A stretch of 64,000 nt of DNA from Sporisorium sorghi (lineage: Eukaryota; Basidiomycota; Ustilaginomycetes; Ustilaginales; Ustilaginaceae), in contig JALCCG010000060.1 in assembly GCA_023212695.1 (NCBI GenBank), positions 1 through 64,000 on the forward strand, written 5' to 3'. The notes under the pieces were generated by a model, which was not told where the DNA came from, ran no database searches, and worked only from the letters and a program-made list of their open reading frames with translations. Position numbers and translations under genes: made by a program. Shown here in pieces: positions 58,607 to 64,000 of this stretch; position 1 is the stretch's first letter, and every line of letters starts with the position of its first letter.

Positions 58607-60676
58607 CTATACAGTCGCGATGATCTCGCTGGCCGTCTCGAGCGCCGAGATCATTTGCACGCACTCCTTCCTCCTTGCCACGACGTGATCCGACTCCTTC
58701 ATCAGCTCCTCGAGCACGTCTGGCCTGTAGATCTCCTGCAGCAACTCCTTCTGCATCTGCTCCTTGACGTGCGTCACCAACTTGAGCATGATGCACTTGG
58801 GCACCATCGAGATGGTCTCGACCTTGACCACGTTAAAGTAACTCTGGATGAGCAGCTTAACCACCTCGGTCTCGAGCTGCTCGCGCTGGCTGAACTGGCC
58901 TGAAGCTCGGAGCGACGGCGGTGGTGCCTCCATGAGCGCCTTTTTCGCCTGGGACGCCTTGTTGGTCTGCTGGTTCTTCTGGAAGAAGCTGCCAAAGAAG
59001 CCCGACTCGTTCTTGAGCGAGACGTCGAGGTCCTTGTCGTTGTTGATCGCGTGCGGGTTGGGCTTCTTGGGGTCGTGCGTAGGCTGGGGTGGGTTGAGAC
59101 GCTCGTTGACCATCTCCATGGCCTTGTGACCGCTAATAAAGTCTGGGTGGCCCGTATTGAGGTAGACAGCCTGGGCAGCGACAAAGTCCGAGACGAGCTT
59201 GGTGGTGGGAGCCATGGACTTCTTGAAAAAGTGGATCACCACCGTGTTGAAGCGTTCGCGCAGCGCGGGGAAGCGGCGGAAGCTCTGGTTCTTGGTGAGG
59301 AGCTGAGCCAAAATGCGGACCAGCTCGTCGTACACGAGCGAGCAACAGCGAATCGATGGATCCTCGAGACGCTTGATCTGCTGCTTGACAATCACCTCGA
59401 AGGCGGTGGTGCCAACGAAAAGGGCGGGCGAGGAACCGGAAGAGTTGTAGAGGATGGTGCGGATGTCGGCGTCCTTGACCGTGTCAAAGGGGTCGATAGC
59501 CTTGACGCCGTTGCTGTAGAGCTCGTGGAAGACAAAGCTGATGCGCGCACCACCGGCGAGCTCGTTGATGGTGAGGTCGTTCGAGTTGCCGTCGATGACG
59601 GTGCGGAACTCGTTGGCGAACTCGGTGATGATCTGCAGAACAACGCCGGCCGAGTTGTTTTCGCCCAGTGCGCCACCCAAGGAAGCGAGCTCGGCCTGGA
59701 ACTTTGCGAGCTGGGAGCCGATCTTGTTCTTGATGTCGGGGAGCGTGTTGCGGATGTGGTGCATAAGGATGGTGTTGAGCTTGCGGGCGAGGAAGGGAGT
59801 GCCACAGTACTGGGCCTTGCTGCGGTAGCTGGGGTGGGTTTCGAAGAACTCCTTTTCTGCGGTGAGGGCGGCGCTGACGAGCTTCTTCTGGTCAATGTCG
59901 CGCTGGCCACGGTTGACGACGGGGACGTAGCCGAGACGGAGCGGGATGACGCGGCCTGCGAGAATGTCGACGACGTCGGTGCCTGCATCCATAAGATCGA
60001 CTTTGGTCAGCACACCAACGGTGCGGGTGCCCTCGGGGTCGACTTCGCGGGCGAGCTTGAGACCGTCCGAGTTGGCCAAATCAGTGTTGGCGGCGGTGAC
60101 GGCGAGGATGACGGCGTTGGGTTTGGAGATGAACTTGAGCACCATGTCGCGGATCTGACGCTCAATGTCTCTGGGCTGATCGCCGACGGGCACCTTTGTG
60201 AGACCGGGGAGATCGACGAGGGTGAGGGTGAGGACGTTGGGGCTGTAGATGCGGAGGTTGATGGGCTGGGGTGAGATGCCGGCGTTCTTGCCGGTCTTGA
60301 GCTCGGTGTCGCGGACGATCTCTTCGCGGATCTTGTCAAAGTCGAAGAACTTTTCGCCGGGGAGATGGAGGAACTCGCCCCACTCGTCCTGGTTGTTGGC
60401 GCCTTTGCCGACGCCGGCAGGAGGAGCATCACCGTTGGGCTTGGAGGTAGCGGGACGGTTGATGAGCTGGAGGACGAGAGGACGACGGGTGACGATACCG
60501 GTACCACGCGGGAGAAAGTCGCGGCCGACGATATTTTCGAGAACACTGGATTTGCCCGAGGATTGGGAGCCGAGGACGGTGATCTGGGGCAAGTCGATGG
60601 GGTTCTGGATGCCGACGTTGGTGAAGGCATCCTGAAGCTTGTTGACAAGCTTGATGAGCGACTGGTCCATAGCCAT
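58607..60676 (-). CDS. VPS1: Dynamin-like GTPase Vps1
   Basis: Intronless, 689 aa (yeast Vps1 is 704). The GTPase domain has G1 GSQSSGKSS near residue 37, switch-1 threonines in [13 protein letters not shown]3 DLPGL and G4 TKVD. The middle domain contains [14 protein letters not shown] and [17 protein letters not shown] Lys/Pro/Gln-rich insert stands where classical dynamins have a PH domain. The C-terminal GTPase effector domain has the block [20 protein letters not shown]. Vps1 drives scission at endosomes and Golgi and divides peroxisomes in fungi. The start [18 protein letters not shown] is the family's usual one. It shares its upstream region with the calnexin gene. Confidence 0.96.
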   Translation of the reverse strand: MAMDQSLIKLVNKLQDAFTNVGIQNPIDLPQITVLGSQSSGKSSVLENIVGRDFLPRGTGIVTRRPLVLQLINRPATSKPNGDAPPAGVGKGANNQDEWGEFLHLPGEKFFDFDKIREEIVRDTELKTGKNAGISPQPINLRIYSPNVLTLTLVDLPGLTKVPVGDQPRDIERQIRDMVLKFISKPNAVILAVTAANTDLANSDGLKLAREVDPEGTRTVGVLTKVDLMDAGTDVVDILAGRVIPLRLGYVPVVNRGQRDIDQKKLVSAALTAEKEFFETHPSYRSKAQYCGTPFLARKLNTILMHHIRNTLPDIKNKIGSQLAKFQAELASLGGALGENNSAGVVLQIITEFANEFRTVIDGNSNDLTINELAGGARISFVFHELYSNGVKAIDPFDTVKDADIRTILYNSSGSSPALFVGTTAFEVIVKQQIKRLEDPSIRCCSLVYDELVRILAQLLTKNQSFRRFPALRERFNTVVIHFFKKSMAPTTKLVSDFVAAQAVYLNTGHPDFISGHKAMEMVNERLNPPQPTHDPKKPNPHAINNDKDLDVSLKNESGFFGSFFQKNQQTNKASQAKKALMEAPPPSLRASGQFSQREQLETEVVKLLIQSYFNVVKVETISMVPKCIMLKLVTHVKEQMQKELLQEIYRPDVLEELMKESDHVVARRKECVQMISALETASEIIATV

Positions 60677-62260
60677 TGTGTAGGAAGCTCAGCCAAAGCT
60701 GTTGGTTGTGCGCGGTGAGGTTTGCGGGGGGGAGGAGGAGGCTGGGTCGAGTGCGAGGCGACGGATGAGCGCAGCACTGCTTAAGGGGGTAAATGGAAAT
60801 CGTTCCGTCGTTATCGTGTTTCGTGAGAGGAGCTGCGGGTGAAGATGGATGAGAAGCGGTCAGCTCTTTGTTGTTGATGCGGATGCGGAGGTGCGGATGG
60901 TGGTGGAGCAGAGTGAAGCTGCGGATTATTTTGCGAGGTTGCAAAATGCAAGCGAGAGCGAGAGAGCAACACGGCTGGTTTGTGCGTATTCCAAACAGAA
61001 ATGCTGCTGCGATAAAGTAGCGTATATACTTACTCCTTGATCGCGGATGGTGGTGATGACGCTGGGTGCTACACCGTCAAAAGCTGCGAAGCTGCGCAAT
61101 GCAAAAAAAAAAGGGGGATGGATGTGATGGCTGTGAGGGAGGGTAAGAGAGTGAGAGTGAGAGTCAGGTGTGAGAGTGTGAATTGTGCGTGTGAGCTGTG
61201 TGTGCTTGTTCGTCGTCCAAGTGCTAACCGCCCAAGAGCCGTCGTCGTCGCTGCATCTCGTCTCGAGTGTTGGAGTGGAGAAAGCTTGGACATTTTTCCA
61301 AGCCAACGCTCGCCGACACAGCCTCTCTTCTGCCGTTGCTCAGCCTAGAGATGCGATAGAGGAAAATTCGCAATATTGTTGGCAATTGCAATCCAACAAT
61401 TCAACATATTCGGTTCTGTCTCTCACGGCCGATAAGAAGAAACAAAGTCTAAAATCGCAAAAGGTTCCACGTCAAGACTCGCTCCCAACGAACTTTCGAG
61501 CACAAAAAAAATGCGGGCGCGCCTCTTCAGGGTCTTGCTTGTCTCGCGCCTTGTGCTCTGCGAATGGGCCCATGCGTAGTCGTGTCGAAGGCGCTTTCTG
61601 ACGTGCTTCATTTGCCAGCAACAAGAGCAGCAAGCAGTCAATCTGTTTCACGATGATTGGCGTGACGAGGAAAGGCGTTTGAGATGCTGTTGAGAAGTGT
61701 GTGTAGTCCCTTGCTACTTGATGGGTGTCTCTCGAGCGACAACGTGCTGCCGAGCCGCCTTGCCGAACGGCTTTCTGTTCTCTTCTCTGTTGGCCGGTGT
61801 CTAGATTGTACAGCGCTGGACAAGACTCACAACAGCCATCCTCACTGCTTGCGAAGACTCGAACGTCGTGCAAACTGAGCATGCCGCGTCGTTGAGTGTG
61901 GACGAGGAGAGGAGAGTGTGTGGGTGTATCTGTCTCGGCGCGTGTGAGCATGTCCAGCATTGCAATTTGGGCGAGAGAAGCTTCCACCTCAGCAAACGTC
62001 GGAGTTGCCTGTTCGAGCGAGCTCGCTCACAAGCCCAAAATTCCACGACAGCACGGTCCGCCTTCATAATACAAATTTCCAGCTCACTTGCTCCTTCCTC
62101 TTCTTTCCTCGTCATCATCCCCCCGGTCATCCTCGTCTCGTCTCTTCAACGCTTCGCTCCACGTCATAGCAACAGCACACTCGGACCGAATCCTACCCGC
62201 AAGATCGTATCACACGCACACACGTTTGTCGCCAAGCTTCCCCCCTCCTCGCCACACACC
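60677..62260. other. Divergent promoter region between Vps1 and calnexin genes
   Basis: About 1.6 kb without a supported gene. The longest minus-strand frame (61472-61987) opens on GTG and has no recognisable features. A short A-run with following G-run lies near 61102-61117. A CT-rich stretch before the calnexin ATG looks like leader sequence. Confidence 0.45.
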
Positions 62261-63958
62261 ATGAAGCCCGCCGTCGCTGCTGCATTGGCTGCCTTTGTGC
62301 TCGCAGAGGTCGTCTCCGCCGACGCTGCCCGTCCCCAGTTCACACCCACCTCGATCCAGGCGCCCTTCATCGAGCAGTTCACCCCAGACTGGTCCGAACG
62401 ATGGTCCACATCCCAAGCCTCCAAGTTCCAGAAGGAGGACGACACCGAGGCGTTCAAGTACGACGGTGTCTGGTCCGTCGAGGAGCCCGAGGTGTTCCCT
62501 GGTCTGGAGGGCGATGCTGGTCTGGTGCTCAAGTCCAAGGCCAAGCAGCATGCTATCTCGCACCTCTTTGACCAGCCTATTGACCCCAAGGGCAAGCCTC
62601 TGGTCGTCCAGTACGAGGTTAAGCTGCAAAAGGGTCTCGGATGCGGTGGCGCCTACATCAAGCTGCTTTCGGCTACCGAGGCCGGTGTGACCCCGGAAGA
62701 GTTTTCGGACAAGACGCCATACACCATCATGTTCGGCCCGGACAAGTGTGGTCAGACCAACAAGGTGCACTTTATCTTCCGCCACAAGAACCCCAAGACG
62801 GGCGAGTTTGAAGAGAAGCACGTCAAGTACCCCGCTTACCCCAAGCTCGCCAAGACGTCGACGCTCTACACGCTCGTCGTCCAGCCCGACCAGACTTTCG
62901 AGATCTTCATCAACAACGAGTCCAAGAAGAAGGGTTCGCTGCTCGAGGACTTTGAGCCCGCCGTCAACCCTCCCGCCGAGATCGACGACCCAGAGGACAA
63001 GAAGCCCGCCGACTGGGTCGAGCAGGCCAAGATCCCCGATCCCAAGGCGACCAAGCCTGCCGACTGGGACGAGGACGCACCGCTTGAGATTCCTGACGAG
63101 GACGCCGTCAAGCCCGACGGCTGGCTCGAGGACGAGCCGCTCACCATCCCTGACCCAGACGCACAGAAGCCCGAGGAGTGGGACGACGAAGAGGACGGCG
63201 AGTGGTTCGCGCCCAGCATCCCCAACCCCAAGTGCGAGGCCGCCGCGGGCTGCGGCGAGTGGGTGCGCCCCGTGATCCGCAACCCGGCCTACAAGGGCAA
63301 GTGGTCCGCGCCGCTCATCGACAACCCGGACTACAAGGGTGTCTGGGCACCGCGCAAGATCGCCAACCCCAACTACTTTGAGGACAAGTCCCCCGCAGAC
63401 TTCAACCCCATCGGCGGCGTCGGCTTCGAGCTCTGGACCATGGACGAGGACATCCTCTTCGACAACATCTACATCGGCCACGATCCTGCCCAGGCCAAGG
63501 CGTTCTCCGCAGAGACATTTGAGCAGAAGATCAAGATCGAGCAGAGCCAGGAGGACAAGGAGAAGGAGACCGCCGCCAAGGCTGCCGACGCCGCTGCTGC
63601 CGCAGGCGCCGGGTTTGTGGCGCAGGTGCAGACGCACGTCAATGCGTTTATCGCGCGCGCGCGCCAAGACCCCGTCGAGGCAATCAAGGAGATGCCCCAG
63701 GTCGCTGGTGGGCTCGGCGCCGCGTTCGCCGGCCTGCTCGGTCTCGTTGGACTGGTGGGTGGCGTTCTTGGCGGTGGAAGCAAGGTCAAGGTCACCACCA
63801 AGGACGGCAAGAAGGTCGACGCACCCACCGCCGCCAAGGGTAAGGCTAAGGAGGTGGCCGACAAGGCGACGGCTACGGGCGTCCAGGCGAAAGATGCCGT
63901 CAAGAAGCGCGCCAACGCTGTCGCTGCCAAGGTGGACGACGCTGCTGATGATGAGTAG
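62261..63958 (+). CDS. Calnexin, ER lectin chaperone
   Basis: Intronless, 565 aa. The signal peptide is at residues 1 to about 21 ([15 protein letters not shown]). The lectin domain has the conserved [10 protein letters not shown] and IMFGPDKCG segments; their two cysteines form the lectin-domain disulfide. The P-domain shows repeats of the first type ([52 protein letters not shown]) and of the second type ([35 protein letters not shown]). A Gly/Leu-rich hydrophobic stretch at about 478-505 ([17 protein letters not shown]) is the likely membrane anchor, with a short basic/acidic cytosolic tail. It holds monoglucosylated N-glycoproteins for folding in the ER. The ATG at 62261 is preceded by a CACACC context and gives a proper signal peptide. 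The frame also extends upstream to 61868, but that part is leader. Confidence 0.95.
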   Translation: MKPAVAAALAAFVLAEVVSADAARPQFTPTSIQAPFIEQFTPDWSERWSTSQASKFQKEDDTEAFKYDGVWSVEEPEVFPGLEGDAGLVLKSKAKQHAISHLFDQPIDPKGKPLVVQYEVKLQKGLGCGGAYIKLLSATEAGVTPEEFSDKTPYTIMFGPDKCGQTNKVHFIFRHKNPKTGEFEEKHVKYPAYPKLAKTSTLYTLVVQPDQTFEIFINNESKKKGSLLEDFEPAVNPPAEIDDPEDKKPADWVEQAKIPDPKATKPADWDEDAPLEIPDEDAVKPDGWLEDEPLTIPDPDAQKPEEWDDEEDGEWFAPSIPNPKCEAAAGCGEWVRPVIRNPAYKGKWSAPLIDNPDYKGVWAPRKIANPNYFEDKSPADFNPIGGVGFELWTMDEDILFDNIYIGHDPAQAKAFSAETFEQKIKIEQSQEDKEKETAAKAADAAAAAGAGFVAQVQTHVNAFIARARQDPVEAIKEMPQVAGGLGAAFAGLLGLVGLVGGVLGGGSKVKVTTKDGKKVDAPTAAKGKAKEVADKATATGVQAKDAVKKRANAVAAKVDDAADDE

Positions 63959-64000
63959 GCGGAGCTGTTCGCCGTCTGGACGAAGCCGTTAGCGAAACAA

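Noticed and set aside
61472..61987. Minus-strand frame of 171 codons in the Vps1-calnexin intergenic region
   Set aside because: Opens on GTG, no ATG near the start and no protein-like pattern.
61868..62260. N-terminal extension of calnexin
   Set aside because: Would bury the signal peptide inside the protein; the ATG at 62261 gives a correct ER signal.
1..64000. tRNA genes, rRNA genes and CRISPR arrays
   Set aside because: None seen by eye: no cloverleaf with matching A and B boxes, no rRNA-like stretch, no spaced direct repeats. A tRNAscan run would be decisive.

Overview
The window reads as nuclear DNA of a basidiomycete fungus, most likely a smut (Ustilaginomycotina). The genes are mostly intronless and closely packed. 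Codons favour C or G at the third position, strongly enough that many genes carry long antisense open frames. The few introns are short, with GT(A/G)AGT donors, CTAAC/CTGAC branch sites and CAG/TAG acceptors. The gene content is eukaryotic core machinery plus a fungal microbial rhodopsin. The species cannot be fixed from sequence alone.

Layout. 0.5-2.0 kb: a GT32 Golgi-type glycosyltransferase (+). 2.1-5.5 kb: an accessory stretch of decayed genes (zinc-finger remnants, an unidentified broken gene). 5.6-8.0 kb: an FAD/NAD(P) monooxygenase-like protein (-). 9.6-11.7 kb: a urea/solute symporter (+). 11.7-16.2 kb: a second decayed stretch, including what looks like a dead DUF3435-type tyrosine recombinase (-). 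16.3-17.5 kb: the rhodopsin (+, one intron). 18.6-24.0 kb: the largest subunit of RNA polymerase I (+). 24.3-26.7 kb: an unknown nuclear-looking protein (+). 26.7-29.7 kb: a third relic zone carrying a 660-bp AT-rich element with terminal inverted repeats.

From 30 kb the window is dense housekeeping DNA: a Nudix hydrolase (-), an adaptin-like AP-complex large subunit (-), an MCM-binding protein containing a complete PLP-homeostasis (YggS/PLPBP) domain (+), NudC (-, one intron), a bifunctional PFK-2/FBPase-2 (+), an ankyrin/RCC1/BTB protein of IBTK type (-), a conserved unknown (+), TAF2 with three C-terminal bromodomains (-), SNW/Prp45 (+), the dynamin Vps1 (-) and calnexin (+). Most of these lie in convergent or divergent pairs with short shared promoters or 3' ends. 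No operon-like pathway links them.

The strongest observations are: (1) the PLPBP domain nested between the two halves of an MCMBP homologue in one uninterrupted frame, with an in-frame upstream start that would add a mitochondrial-type presequence; (2) TAF2 fused to three bromodomains; (3) the adaptin and Nudix genes 22 bp apart, joined in frame by a perfect-consensus splice donor; (4) the TIR element and the recombinase relic in the accessory stretches.
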